From NCBI GenBank assembly GCA_014871385.1, contig CM026423.1, positions 8,160,967 to 8,224,966 on the forward strand: a DNA stretch of 64,000 nucleotides. The letters are read 5' to 3'. A model generated the notes under the pieces. It had not been told where the DNA came from. It was given only the letters and a program-made list of their open reading frames with translations, and did not search any database. Both the position numbers and the translations under genes were made by a program. The DNA is from Ceratodon purpureus. Its lineage: Eukaryota; Streptophyta; Bryopsida; Pseudoditrichales; Ditrichaceae. Shown piece after piece: positions 23,294 through 36,639 of the stretch (position 1 is the stretch's first letter; the number at the start of each line of letters is the position of its first letter).

Positions 23294-26256
23294 ATATCGG
23301 TTATATGTTTTATAAAAAAAATGTTTTTTAAAATTCATAGTAAATTAAATATTGAAGTAAACATTACAATTAAAGTTGCATTCTTCTTTAATCCTATTTT
23401 TCCTCTACTTATACACTGGCAAATCTCTTTTGGTCCGTTGTAGGTGCCTCGACCTTAACGGTCATAAAATTTATTTTTCTGTGAATTCATGGCTTCATGG
23501 CTTCAGAATAACTCTGATTCCTGCGTGGAAATATTATAGCGTACGTGATATGCCAGTTTGATACCTTGTTGTTGAATAATTATTACTATTTTAGGATTTT
23601 CAATTTGATAGTTCTATTTCCGAGCCAATTCCTTGATTTTTGAGTACAAATATCTTTTTTCTAAAAATATAAATTTCCGGATTTTTCGGCGATTTCAATT
23701 TTAATTTAATTTTTGTCGAACCGGACTATCACATACGGTAACATTTTCTGAAGTTTACAGATTAATTAGTGGGTGTCAAGACTTGTTTGGTGGCAATAGT
23801 TGGTTGTTGATTGTTGATTCCTCTTCAAACCTAGAGAAATTGGTAACTCAAGGTTGCTATCCATTGCTAATATCCATTTAAGGGGATTAATATCCATCTC
23901 GCAGAATTTGGCTATTGATTGGTGATTTCAAGGATGTGGCTCTACCTCCCATTTATAAGCTCTTTTTCCTATTTTTGTGGAATTTTCCAATCACTGTACT
24001 AATCACCAAGCTATACAGTAGTTCAATTTAAACTATCAATGTTCATGAAATGAAAACAAAGTTGAAATTTACTCCTCTTGATTATAAATATTGAGAATTT
24101 GAACATTTGATGAATTGCAAATCACATAAAAGCAGACATTTGACGCCTATATTGTCCACAAAAAAATGTAAAAAAATCTTGAGGTTCAATAGTTGGACAT
24201 GGAATTAAGTAACAAGTTTATATTGTGCATGGTGGTATGAATTTTTTTGGTGTCAATTTCAATACAAAAATAAAAAATAAAAAATAAAAATCTTGAACTT
24301 TATTTGATACAAATCAAAGTTGGTTTTTAGCAACCAGCATTAAAGTAAGTTCAATTCAATGATATTCTATTGACAAAATTCTTCTTAAAGATGCATCATT
24401 GGAAAAATTCTTCTTTGTTTCACTTGGCTAAAATTGTTGGAAACTCTACTATGTTATTAACGCACTATATGTCATGCGTAGATATATTAGATTTTTGGGT
24501 AGCACTATATATTTATAGTTTTTGTAATTTGAAAAATTTGGTTGTTTAGACAATAATCATCTCAAAAGTTAAAAACTGAAAGTTCCTTGAAGGAGAAAAT
24601 AAAAAAAAATTGGGGTCAAATTTGTAATTTGGCAATTCAAGTATTATCGTATGATTAGACTTTGCAACTTCATTTTACACATATTATACGCTAATTTTTT
24701 TTAATGAAACACAATTCTTCTATCAGTACAAGATTATTTCAAATTTATAGAGATTTTGGATCATTTTGAGTTGTTTTTAAAGATAATGTTGCTATTGGTT
24801 AAAATAATATATATGATTTTTTTTGTACTAATTTATAAAAGTCATAGTAATAAATCTAACAATTAACCAATAACTTAACATAGAAACCATATATTTATCT
24901 TAATCTTACAGAATGTTCATTTCAAAAATTAGTTAATAAGAAATTTTATCTAAGAATAACTTCTGAACTTCAAGAACAATATGTTTATTTTAGAACTAAA
25001 AACTTGTCAAAGTCTCAAGTAAACTCTAACAAACTTTTACATTATAATGGTTTTGGAGTTTAAAAACTTTGATGATAAGAATGTATTTGGCAAGAAATAT
25101 CAAAACAAAGACAACAAGAAATTTATGCATTGTGGTCAGAAAATGTACATATCGTGTTCCACTTCTTTAAGGTCCTTCATTCAAACATTTGTTGTGTAAT
25201 ATCAAAAAATCTCCAAATTAGTTTCATTGACATTATTAATCCATAGATTCAAAAAATATTCAATGATACATGGCATGATTCACATGTATAAATACTGAAT
25301 TTACAAAAATACATTTAAAATTCATAAGGAAAAATATTATTTGATAAATGAATGTCATATATCTCAATGTTGAATCACATAATCTTAGGAAAAAATTCCA
25401 AAATGATAATCCACCTCCTATATTATATTCTTCTAGAAATAAGCATCGATATCCTTTGATTTGATTCCATTCTTTTCAAAATGTAATATCAGCAAATTAT
25501 TGCTTAAGCTCAAAAGCACCTTCAATTCCTTTAATAGAAGGCTTTGGAATATAAGATGGTTTTCGGCATTTAAAAAAATAAGTTTCATTTTTCAATTCAT
25601 TACAATTTCCAATTTAAACATCTGCAGAGTAATCACAATTTCATTTACACTTGCAATTCTTTTAAGTGTTTGGAAACAATTATCTTACATAAGAAATATC
25701 TCTTATTGATTGTGCACATCTTAGGTTTTTTTTTTTTTAATAATTTTAGGGTTTTTTCTAAGTTCAAAAATACTCTTTGTACTTATTCTTATTATTTTAT
25801 AACTAAGTATTTGACCTCAAAACAATGAATTATATAATAGTAAGATAATCACATGCCTTTCATTGTATATTTCAATTTAAAAATAATTCCTTTGAATGAT
25901 ATGTGTTGAAATTAAGGTTGTAAATTGTATTGAACTTGAAATACATCAAATTAACATTAATAACATGCCAAATAGAATTTTGGCCATTATAATCACAAAA
26001 TACAATTTTATAATAAAATAAAAATTCAGATTAAACAAAAAGAAAAGTACAACACCACCAAATGCAAGTATAGCAATTAAAAAAATATCAATCATGTTGA
26101 TATGTGGTTTAAATGAAACTTTAATACTCAAGAAGTGATGTACCAGAAAACAATGGTCATAAGATCTACTTAAAAAAATAAAAAATCAAATTTGTATCAA
26201 AGTTGAATTTAATATTTGACTGGTTCCAATGAATGTAGATTGTATTCTTTTGAAAG

Positions 26257-26304
26257 TTGTATAGAAGCCATAAAGGTAAATTTACCTTTAAGGCTTTTAT
26301 ACAA
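26257..26304. repeat. Near-perfect 48-bp palindrome (hairpin without loop)
   Basis: TTGTATAGAAGCCATAAAGG-TAAA is followed at once by its reverse complement with two mismatches (24-bp arms). It lies in AT-rich intergenic DNA. Confidence 0.65.
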
Positions 26305-26775
26305 TTTTTGATGATTTAAATGCATAATTTCTAAGCTACTAGTATGTTGAAGACGAGTAATTAGCAATATTGATAATTATTGCACTTTATTTTCATTCAT
26401 GATATTAAATGTTCTTAAAGTGTAAGTGATTGTGAATCAATTATTTAAAAAAGCCATTCTAAATTATACTACTTTTGAAATTAAAAACAAAACACATTAA
26501 TACAATAGTTTATGAAAGACAATCATTTTATGAATCTTTATTTTATAGGTTTCCATTTAATCATTTAAAATACTCTTTTCACAATTTATTAAGTTTTACT
26601 AATTGAATGCAAAAACCATCAATCTTGTAAAAATCAAGTATACTTTTTAAAATTATTTAGTTAGATATAAACCTATATATGAAAATCAAATCGTATGAAG
26701 AATGTCCAAATATCATGCTTTTTATTATTATTTTTGAACAAAACTTCAGTAGTGCAAAACTGACATATTACAACA

Positions 26776-26826
26776 TGCTACATAGATATACAACACATCT
26801 TGGTTTTGGTGTATATCTATGTAGCA
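26776..26826. repeat. Hairpin with 16-bp perfect stem
   Basis: TGCTACATAGATATAC (26776-26791) pairs perfectly with GTATATCTATGTAGCA (26811-26826) across a 19-nt loop. It may be a small foldback element; a small-RNA precursor is possible but the stem is short. Confidence 0.65.
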
Positions 26827-27585
26827 CACTTGGATTGAAGAACCATGAATGTAAAATAAAAAATGAAATATTATTCATGTTTTTATAAGTTGATTCACTA
26901 CTAAATGTGTCATTCTTTTTGCGGAAAAAAAATCAACCTTTAAGACTGTTTCCACATATATAGCCTTATAAACTTTATAAATATATGTTAGCATAATGAC
27001 TTGGGTGGAAAAGAACATATAAACTTAAACAATCTCAGAAAAAAGCCCATTGCTCAAATTTTAGCTAATAACACCACCTCCACCAATCAATTTAAAAGTA
27101 TTATAAATTTCCAAATTTAATTTATATTTACAAAGGTGCAATTAATTGTAGATTGATTTTTTTGGGTATATGTGGCAACTTCTAAGCCATCTAAGTACTT
27201 TGGTATATTTTTGGAGAATAAAATCATCCATAAATTCACTCTTGGAGAACTGAACCATTTTTTTCCTCAAAAACTAAATTAATTTTTAGTGAGGATTTTG
27301 CAACGTAATTTCTTTAAAGAGACAAACGGTTGTTGCTTTTCAAACTTCCAATTCAAACTCTCAATTCACCCCACCTGCTCCGATACCCGCAAACCAACCC
27401 GTATACCCTCAGAAACCACATAACACCCGCCGATGAACCCATATACCCTCCAGAACAACCTCTTACACCCACAGATAACCCTATGATACCCGCTTCTAAA
27501 CAGTCACCTACCCATCAAAGAACTTTATGATACCCGGAGACGTGCAACCCCGATACCCGCGCGACCCGCGCCCAAACCCGCGAGG

Positions 27586-27630
27586 TTGGCGGGCCCGAGT
27601 TGGCGGGAACGCGATAAGAGCGCGGGAAGG
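27586..27630 (+). promoter_or_regulatory. Cluster of E2F-like sites upstream of MET1
   Basis: TTGGCGGG at 27586-27593, TTGGCGGGAA at 27600-27609 and GCGCGGGAA near 27620 match the E2F core (TTTSGCGS / GCGGGAA) within 45 bp, about 300 bp before the probable start codon. In Arabidopsis MET1 expression is under RBR/E2F control, which fits a replication-coupled enzyme. Sites are read from sequence; function is inferred. Confidence 0.6.
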
Positions 27631-27913
27631 CTATGGCGTTCGGGGGAAATGGAGCCGTTGAGGGTCGCGCGACTGGCAAATCCTCCGCCCTCGTTCCACC
27701 AATTGTCCTCCCTCCACGGCGAACGATCCTCCCCCAATCGCACCGTCCCCTCCATAGCGCTCCCGCTACGGTGCTCTCTCCAGTGACCCCACAAGTGCCC
27801 ATTCTCGTCTCTGCATTGCACTCCTGGGCGTCTGGGGACCCGTTTCTTCCCAGATCCTGTCTATGGCTCCTTGAGGGCGCACTCCAGGAGAGGTCGCAGG
27901 TGGGTTGGCGTTC

Positions 27914-30900
27914 ATGGCGGACGTCCAAGTTGCTGCTTCTGGTACGTGGTTGAATTCGCTCTTCTGATCGATCTAGGGTTTAGGGTTTAAGGGTTAATAC
28001 AAATGTGAGTGAATGGGAGTGATCGGGAGTGATTGGGAGTGATTTTTGTGGAGTTTGGTGGTGGTGCGGAATCGTTTTTGGGTTTGGATTTAGGGGAAGT
28101 GATGTGGGGTGTTGCTATTTTTGTGGGGAATGTGTGAGGGGTGGGGGGTAGTTTTGGCGGGAGGGGCGGGTTTTGGGGTGAATTCTAGAGTTTGGATCAT
28201 GGTTTTGAGTGGAATGGTGGTGTTTGGGTTGTGGTGATGAAGGAGTAGGAGTTTCGTTTGGTGAGAGCTAATTCTCTTGGGCGCAGTTTAATGTTTTGAT
28301 CGAGTTGTTCATTTTTGTATATGGAGGTTCTTCGAGAACTGAATGAGTTGGAATGAGTCTTCTGTTGTGATCTGAAGAGGATGTTTTTCAATGCATGTTG
28401 TGCATGTTCCTTTGATCAACTGTTCATGTTCCTGCGGATGCGAGTCGATAGTGTAGTTAAGTCGGTTGGATGAGTTGGAATGAGTCGAATTCTTAGCTTG
28501 GAATTCAGGTCGCTTGGGCTTCTCTGTGAAGCCCAGTAGTGTGTATTAGGGATGGGCATTGATGGAGTACTTTGTTATGGTGGAGGTTCGCTTGGAAGAT
28601 TCTAGAGTGGTTGAAGGTTATTAAGTGAATTGGAAGAGTGTGGCAGTATTGGGTTTGCGGTACAAATGGGTCATGAGTTTTCTACGATCAGATGGTGCAC
28701 TCGATGGATGCAGACTCTCATTGTGATCTGGCTTTGTGCATGATGAATTTGGCTGTTACAGAGACCGCTATGAAGATGGCCACAGATGGGGGGGCTTCGA
28801 AGCTAAAGCTGAAGGCGAAGCCCAAGCCGAAGGCTGCAGGGAGGAAGCAGCGGAAGGCAGACTCGGATGATGATGAGTTTGAGCCAGAGGCCGACACCGT
28901 TGTATCCACCAAGAAGCGAAAGGGCGAGGATGTTGCTCCGGTGTCCAGAGCCAGACCCAAGCGTGCAGCAGCAAGCTCCAGCCTCAAGGAAGTTCATACC
29001 AAGATCGAGGCCGAGTACGTCAAACCCAAAGAGGAGAAGATGGCGATGACGGAGCCAGAGGCGTTGGCATTAACTTCTCGCGAGAAGGATGAGTCTCGCC
29101 TGCTGATCGACTTTGCTTTTCATGACGATGACGGTGAAGCACAGCCGATTGAAGTTGTAGGAAGCCAGGAGGTTTATGTTACATGCCTGGTGTTGCCCAA
29201 TATTACTCCAATCGTCAAGAGCAAGGGTGTGCTTTGCCAGTTCATGGGGCCTGTTGTAGAGTGGGGCTTTGAGAATTACGACAAAGGGGAGCCATCGGTG
29301 TTCATTGGAACCGGCCTTGCATATTATACATTAGTTCAACCGTCAGGAAAGTACAAGAAGCACTACAACCTGCTTTTGGAGAAGGCTATCGTGTGTGTCG
29401 AGGTTTACCGAGCCCTCAGCTCATCAACAGGCGGCGACCCTGAGCTGGGGTTGAATGACTTGTTTGCACGCGTGTCGCGGTCACTTCGGAGTGGGAAGCA
29501 GTCGGTGTCGCAGTTTTTCACTCGAGATTATTTGATCGAACAAGGTAGTTTCATAGCCGGGCAACTAAGGGCGTTAGATGCGAATGCTGATGACGAGGAC
29601 CAGCTGTTCAGTGGCTTGCCTGCCATTGACGCTCTTGAAAGTGAGTGCTCCAAGCGTACGGCACCGATCTGGGCAGTGGATGTGAAACCCGGAACATTGA
29701 AGATAAAAGATGTCTCTGGCTCCAACTCTAAGGGAGCAAATTCAGGACCTGAGGAGATGGAGCTGGAAATGGGTGCCGATGAGAAGCTAGCTCGCCACCT
29801 TCAAGAGATGGAGAATCGGAAATTGGCAAGCAGGTGATGAATTTTGGGTGAACAGATTGCCTTTTAAGCTGATTTTATATGATGTGTTACCTTTGGAATT
29901 GTGATATTCATCAATTACTTTTCTTGCAGGCAAAACAGGAACCAACCAGCTGGGAAGCGTCCGAAAGTGTACATTAAGATCAACGAAGCTGAAATTGCCA
30001 CTGACTATCCCCTACCTGCATATTACAAAGCTGAGGAGGAGGAAACAGATGAATATATATTCTTCGATGATGACAACGCACTTTTGGCTCCTCATGAACT
30101 TCCTCAGCGGATGCTTCATGACTGGACCCTGTATAACTCTGATTCACGACTAGTATCATTAGAGTTGCTTCCCATGCTCTCAGGTCTGCCTCTAACTTGA
30201 TAAATTGCCTTGAACCTCTGTTGGCGCTCTGCATTGTTTGTATTCTCGTCCACTCATTTCCAGCTTTTTAAGGAACAGCAAACTTACAGGACATTTGGCT
30301 GTGAATACAGGCGTGGAAACGGATGTTGAAATTTTTGGGTCAGGGATGATGACGGAGGATGATGGTAGTGCATTCACATTTGACGAGGAGGAGGAGGAGG
30401 AAGCATCAAGCCTTGCCATGACGACCACGTCCTCTAGCAATGGCAATGGCTCCATTCAGAACGGCAGTGGCTCGTCGCAAAATGGCAATGGCGTTCCTCA
30501 AGGCATCCGTTTATACCTCAGTGCAATCAAGGAGTGGATGATCGAGTTCGGAGCCGGCATGGTCTTCATGTCTATCCGAACCGATGGGGCTTGGTACAGA
30601 CTTGGAAAGCCTTCAAGGCAGTACAAGCCTTGGTATACTCCTGTTTTGAGAACTGCACGGTTAGCCATCAAAGTCATAACCATGCTAAAGCAGCAGCAAC
30701 GGATAGCACGGCTATCGTTTTCTGATATTCTCAAACGGTTGATCGAGCAGCTGAAAGAGGACCCAAAGTTCAACTTCATTAAAGTTGCGGATGTAGAGCG
30801 GTATTTGGTTGTCCATGGGCAAATCATATTGCAGCAGTTTGCAGAGTATCCAGAGGAGCAGATCCGTCGAAGTGCGTTTGTTACAGGTCTTATGACTAAG

Positions 30901-33900
30901 ATGGAGGAGAAACAGCACGTGAAACTGTTGGTCAGTAAAAAGACCGTGATCAAAAAGGGGAGGAATCTTAATCCTCGAGCTCATCTACAGCCTGATGCGA
31001 AGAAAAACAAGCCTATGCGTGCCACGACGACAGCCCTTGTCAATCGTATTTGGAGTAATTATTATGCCAAGTATAATTTGAGTGACGATATTCCAACTGA
31101 GGTGAAGGATGAGCCAGTGGTTACCAAAGAGGAGAAATTAGAGGAAGCTGAAGATGAGGACGACGAGGAAGAGGACGACCCGACTCCCCTTGCACCTAAG
31201 CCTTACGAGAAGAAAACAGAACAGATTAGATTAACCCAGGCTGCAAAGAAAGCGAAGGCCGAAGTATCTAAAATTGCTGTGGGCGATGCTGTCCTTGTCA
31301 ACCTGGATGAATACACACATGAGAGCGAGCAGCTTCCATCAATGCTGTTGGTTGAGTATTTTTGGAAGTTGGAAGATGGTACTACCATGCTGCATGGCCG
31401 AGGTTTGATCGCAGCAGATGAGACTGTGTTGGGTAATGCAGGGGATGACCGAGAGGTGTTTCTGACTAGTAGTTGTGCTGATGTGGAAGTATCCGGGGTA
31501 CAGAAAGTTGTGGTAGTAATGAAGAGACGTTCTGAGGGTTTCGCTGACCGGAGGGCCAATGCTCTTAAGGATGAGGCCGATAGGGCACGAGCCAAAGAGA
31601 GAGAGATGCAAGGGCTCCCGAAGGAGTTCTTCTGTCGTGCTGTATACTCCCCTGACAAAGGAGCCTTCCTGAGTCTTCCCACGGAAGGTTTGGCAGTTGG
31701 AAATGGTTCCTGTAAAGCATGCATTCTGCGTAACGAAGAGAAGGAGCTGAAAGCTAACAAGCTTCTTGACGGCGGTGGGTTTAGACTCGAGGGTGTGGAA
31801 TACAAGATAGGGGACTATTTGTATCTGGAACCAACCGTGTTCAAGTCATTGGAGAACAAGGATGGGCCCGAGAACGAAGTCATCTTTAAAGGTGGTAGAA
31901 ACAAAGGATTGCGGCCTTTTGCGGTTTGCCAGCTATTAAGCGTCCAGAAGACAGCGAAAAATATTCTGTCTACGAAAATGAATGTACAAAGATTCTACAG
32001 GCCTGATGATTTTGGGACTCATCGAGGGTATACTGCCGACATTCATGAGGTGAGTTTCATGAAGCTGATGCTGCGAATACTTACAACTCCCTGCAAGTTT
32101 TCGTGTAGTTCCTTTTTCTCCAAAATAAAAACTCTATATTTTGAATGTCACGATTTTTGCCGTGTGGGATATTGCCACGTTCTTTTTGATCAAAATTTAC
32201 GTGTTTGGAAGGTGAAATACTTAGAGGTGACAATTCTTGTTTCAGGTGTATTACAGTGAAGATACGGCTACAGTTGAGATTAGTAATATCAGAGGTCGTT
32301 GTGAGGTGCTACGGCCTGGCCCAGTTCTAGAGAGTGCTGTCAAGGCTGGAGCTTCCAACTTGTTCTTCTGCAGCCGCTTCTGTGATCCCAAAACTGGAAC
32401 CGTGAAACAGGTGCCTGAGATAAAAGCATTTACTTTTCTAATTCTAGAGATCGTCTATCCATCTCTGGTCTGGGTGGGAGAGAATGTGAACAGAGGGGTT
32501 AACATTTAAAACCTTTCACTTCTTCGCTATTGCTACTGGAGTACATTATCAATGTCGTATCCTCTGTGACGTGCTAACCGAAGTATTCTGGAAATTGCAG
32601 TTGCCAGCCACTGTGAAGCTCAGCACTTACTCTAGACATGCCGACAGCAATGCGGTAGCTGAGCTGAAAGCCAAGGCGAAAGGAAAAGGAAAAGCCGTAG
32701 AAGAGGACTGTCCTCCTCCTAGTGCAGTCACGAGTCATGAGAACACCTTGTCCACTCTAGATATTTTTGCAGGCTGTGGAGGTCTTTCTGAAGGGTTGCG
32801 TCAAGCAGGTTATCTCAACAACCGCCTTCCTGCGCTGAAATTTCTTAGCCTCCAATCATCCTATCTAATAATTGATGGTCTTCAAGGCAACTCGTACTAC
32901 TTTGTTTTGTCATGTCGCTCTGTCCATGTGGTTCAGTTGAGTAAACATTCGTTATGTTCCAGGTGTGGCAACAACGAAGTGGGCAATCGAGTATGAGAGT
33001 CCTGCAGCTGACGCCTTCAAGCTGAATCATCCTGAAACCGAAGTCTTTTGTGAGAACTGTAACGTCATTCTCAGGTATGTCCTGAATTGTATTGCAAATT
33101 GTATCTCCATATTAGACCCAGATGTAACGAAGCCCTTGTTAATCTATCGCATCTGACGGTACCATGGAAATATTTGGTTGACATTTTTTTAATACACGTG
33201 TGATTCTTCGAACAGGTCCATCATGGAGCAAGGAGGAGATGCTGACGATTGCCAATCAACGCCTGAGGCAGAACAAATGGCTTCTGCATTCGGTGATGAG
33301 AAGAAAAAACTTCTACCTAAACAGGGTGAGGTTGACTTCATCAATGGGGGGCCACCTTGTCAGGTACTTAATACTCCATACTTTTGTGCTGAATTGTACT
33401 CAGTGGGTGAAAAGCTCTGTTTGACTGTAAAAGTATGTGTACTCAATCATATGTGGCTGGACTGCAGGGATTTTCTGGAATGAATAGATTCAATACAGGA
33501 TTATGGAGCAAAGTCCAGTGCGAAATGATTCTAGGATTTCTCTCATACGCAGAGTATTTTCGACCACGATACTTTCTCCTTGAGAATGTCCGTAATTTTG
33601 TTTCATTCAACAAAGGCCAAACTTTTCGGCTCACGCTTGCCACCCTTCTTGATATGGGTTATCAGGTAGCCCTCATCAAATTATTATTTTTTCATTTTGG
33701 TACCCTTTGTACTTCACTTCTGAATATCATGTTCTGGCGGTCTTCAGAATGGTCACGTTTACTACTTGCAGTTCGAAATCCTCCATTGAATCGTCTATTT
33801 CTAAGCATTGTTATATGCAGGTGCGTTTTGGTGTTCTCCAAGCTGGTAATTATGGAGTCTCTCAATCTCGCAAGAGAGCATTTATATGGGCTGCTGCTCC

Positions 33901-35576
33901 AGACGAGATATTACCCGAGTGGCCTGAACCTCTTCATGTCTTTGGTAGCTCTCAACTTAAGATAACCTTGCCTGGTGGAGTGTCATATGCTGCCGTCCGA
34001 GATGCTGGCAAGGGTGCGCCTCTCAGGTCTATAACTGTCAAGGACACCATTTACGACCTCCCACCTGTTGAAAATGGTGCCTCGAAGGAGGATATCAAGG
34101 TATGTTTACACATTTGGTTTGGTGGTGTTCATTTTTCTTGTGTGGACGATCCATATCGTTTAGATGTTGTTTTAGCCCATTTTTGTCTTTCCCTGGTCGA
34201 AGATGAATTCGGTCAAAACAAAGTGGTCGTCAATGTAGTGCGAAAATTGGAAGTTTGTAGTCTCGATGCCAAATCAATTTGTTGCGCACTATTCTGGAAA
34301 ATAGAAAATTATTGGGTTGTTTATATGCTGAGTTCCGTGCACCCAGAGTAATCTCCGCATGATACTGAGTGTCCAGAACTTCTCTTAAGTGTGAGTGATA
34401 TGTGAGAGTCATGCTCACTCGAGAACTGGGTCTTGGTTTTGCAGTATAGCGATCCACCAGTGTCATGGTTCCAGAAGCAGATCCGTGGTGATGAGACCGT
34501 TTTGTATGATCACATTTCCAAAGAGATGAATGAACTAAATCTTGAGCGCTGCAAGCGTATACCGAAGTACCCTGGTGCCGATTGGCGGACTCTTCCTGAC
34601 ATCAAGGTACTCCTCACAAGTTGCTCAAGTTGCTTTAAGAATACATTGCTCAAGTTGCCTAAGTTGCTTCAAGAATAAATTGTTCAATACATACAAGTTT
34701 CTTCAAGAATACATCGCTCAAGTTGCACAGGGTGTTTCGAGTCCTCTTAAACATATGTCTAGTGTATCTCAACCCGTATAGTGTTTAGCTCGGCCCTGCT
34801 CACGCTTTGACATTTTTGTATTTGTTGCTGATTTCAGATAAAATTGTCAACTGGGTCGTCAGTGGATCTTATTCCGTGGTGTTTGCCAAACACTGCTGCC
34901 CGTCACAATCAATGGAAAGGATTGTATGGGCGTCTGGACTGGGATGGTAACTTTCCCACATCAGTAACGGATCCGCAGCCCATGGGCAAAGTGGGGATGT
35001 GCTTCCATCCTGAGCAAGACCGCATTGTGACAGTTCGTGAGTGTGCGCGTTCACAGGTACTGATCTGTGAATTGTATCGAATGCCCACCCTCTTTTTAAG
35101 CCCTCTGGATCTACGGTGAAAAACTTAAATTTAATGGGAAAAGATCAATCAATCTTTATGTTACATATTCTTGTTATAGAATAGCAAGGAACAACACTAA
35201 TTCAATTTCTTCGGGCTGCAGTGGCCACTGCTGACAGGCAGACACAACTTAGTCAGTGAATTCTATAATTTGATACTATTGATAGCAACGGCATGATCTA
35301 ATTAGTAGACAGATGTGTAGAATTTTTTTGAGAGTGATACTTCAGATTCTCTCTCTACATCTTGGTGTTTGTTTGAAGCTCAAGCCAATTTCCCCGGTAT
35401 TCAGTACCTATTCTTAATCACTTGTTGTGGTACTGCAGGGTTTCCCGGATGGTTACAAATTTTCTGGAAACATCCAGTCCAAGCATCGTCAAATTGGGAA
35501 TGCTGTACCTCCTCCGCTGGCACGAGCATTAGGAGTAATGCTGAAGGAGGCAATGCATTCAAGAGCAGGTCGATGA
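27914..35576 (+). CDS. MET1: DNA (cytosine-5) methyltransferase, MET1/DNMT1 type
   Basis: Maintenance CG methyltransferase acting at replication foci in the nucleus. Proposed exons: 27914-27941, 28762-29833, 29930-30183, 30311-32049, 32246-32410, 32601-32808, 32963-33074, 33216-33363, 33468-33665, 33821-34099, 34445-34606, 34838-35056, 35439-35576; phases agree throughout, giving about 1573 aa (Arabidopsis MET1 is about 1530). Order: Lys/Asp-rich NLS region; two RFTS domains (~115-300 and ~450-640); acidic linker; BAH1 (~775-900) and BAH2 (~945-1085); catalytic domain from ~1140 with motif [14 protein letters not shown], motif [15 protein letters not shown] (Cys ~1241), motif VI LLENVR, motif VIII QSRKRAF and motif [11 protein letters not shown]. 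All motifs look intact. The start is uncertain: exon 27914-27941 (MADVQVAAS, context TTCATGGCG) splices in frame to 28762, but an open frame from ATG 28692 is the alternative (1587 aa). Acceptors at 30290 and 30311 are both in frame; 30311 gives the family length. Confidence 0.96.
27975..27988 (+). promoter_or_regulatory. Telo-box (AGGGTTTAGGGTTT)
   Basis: Reverse complement of AAACCCTAAACCCT, the plant telo-box found near the start of many cell-cycle and translation genes. It sits about 35 bp inside the proposed first intron of MET1. Confidence 0.55.
28152..28162 (+). promoter_or_regulatory. Third E2F-like site (TTTTGGCGGGA)
   Basis: A close match to TTTSGCGGGA, located in the proposed MET1 first intron (or leader, if ATG 28692 is used), with GC-rich flanks. 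Confidence 0.5.
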
Positions 35577-36639
35577 AGGCACTTACAATCTTTATGGGGA
35601 AACAAGTGACTGAAACTGCAAAATGCTGCAAAAGTGATTGACCGTAAATATAGATCAGAGGCGTGCATTCAGGCCTCTCGCTTAAAGACAGTGGCGCAAG
35701 GTCTCTTTCCTCAACGTCGTCTTCCCCAAATTTGTTATATCATTTTCGAACTTGGTCAGTTCACACCTTGGAAAGTGCACTGATTCTTGCGTCTCTTCCT
35801 TTCCTGTCCTTGATCGTTGAAGGTACACTGTTAAGGTCACCAGTTGTTTGCAGCAAACATGTGGGACCTTTTATATGCTGTGGTCCAAAGTACATGGTGA
35901 TGCAGAAGAGCTATCCATCTCATTATCTCGGAAATTTGGTTAGTTGTTTTGCAGGAATCAGTCACGCCTAACGATAGAAGCATTTGAAGAGAGGCTTGCG
36001 GTTTCACCTCCGCAGTGTTATTGTGAGGTTGCCGTATCTTCCTCCTTGACCGTACTCTATCGAAATGTTCTCTCCTTCTGAGAAATCGGAGAATCCTCTT
36101 AGTCATAGTCTAGCAAATCTGCTGATGTCCTTGATGGGAACTTGTTTCTGGTTTATGCCATGATACCTGATTCATCTTTCTCCCCCTAGCAACCCAGTTT
36201 GTTAAATTAGCCGACAGGAACCTGAAACATCCGTGTTTGTTCTGGATTCTTTTTATGAACTTGTAAAATATGACGAATGAATTGCAGTTCCTGAAACCTT
36301 TTATTTGATATTTTGAGCCCAATACTTCAGATTTTAAAACCGAGTCTAGATTCCGGAAAAAAATCCATTCACTCGTGCAGACCTGAACACATGTTTGTAA
36401 ACCATGAAACTGTATAATGCAACTCACTGTGTTTCGGGTAGGAATTTAAATCCAAACTAGTTATTGGGGACTTTCATGCTTAAAAACCTGATAATACTTC
36501 ACCTTATGAACTTTATTTTCAAGCACTAAATATTTCTTAAATGTTGGAGTTCGCAAGGAACATCCTAGTCAACCTCACATATGCAAATACAGTGATTGTA
36601 CTGTCGGAAATAAAATTGTATTATGGAGTATGGTAAATT
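35577..36639. other. MET1 3' UTR and downstream spacer
   Basis: Balanced composition to about 36150 suggests a 3' UTR; then AT-rich. No gene recognised. Polyadenylation site not assigned. Confidence 0.5.

Larger units (their letters stand above)
22240..27329. other. AT-rich gene-poor region
   Basis: The first few hundred bases are probably 3' UTR. The rest is AT-rich with no gene recognised. It contains one inverted-repeat element (23097-23293) and two hairpins (26257-26304 and 26776-26826), listed separately. Short frames here have random composition. Confidence 0.5.

Noticed and set aside
27515..27928. GC-rich minus-strand frames upstream of MET1
   Set aside because: Frames in GC-rich promoter/leader DNA; no domain and they overlap the E2F-like cluster.
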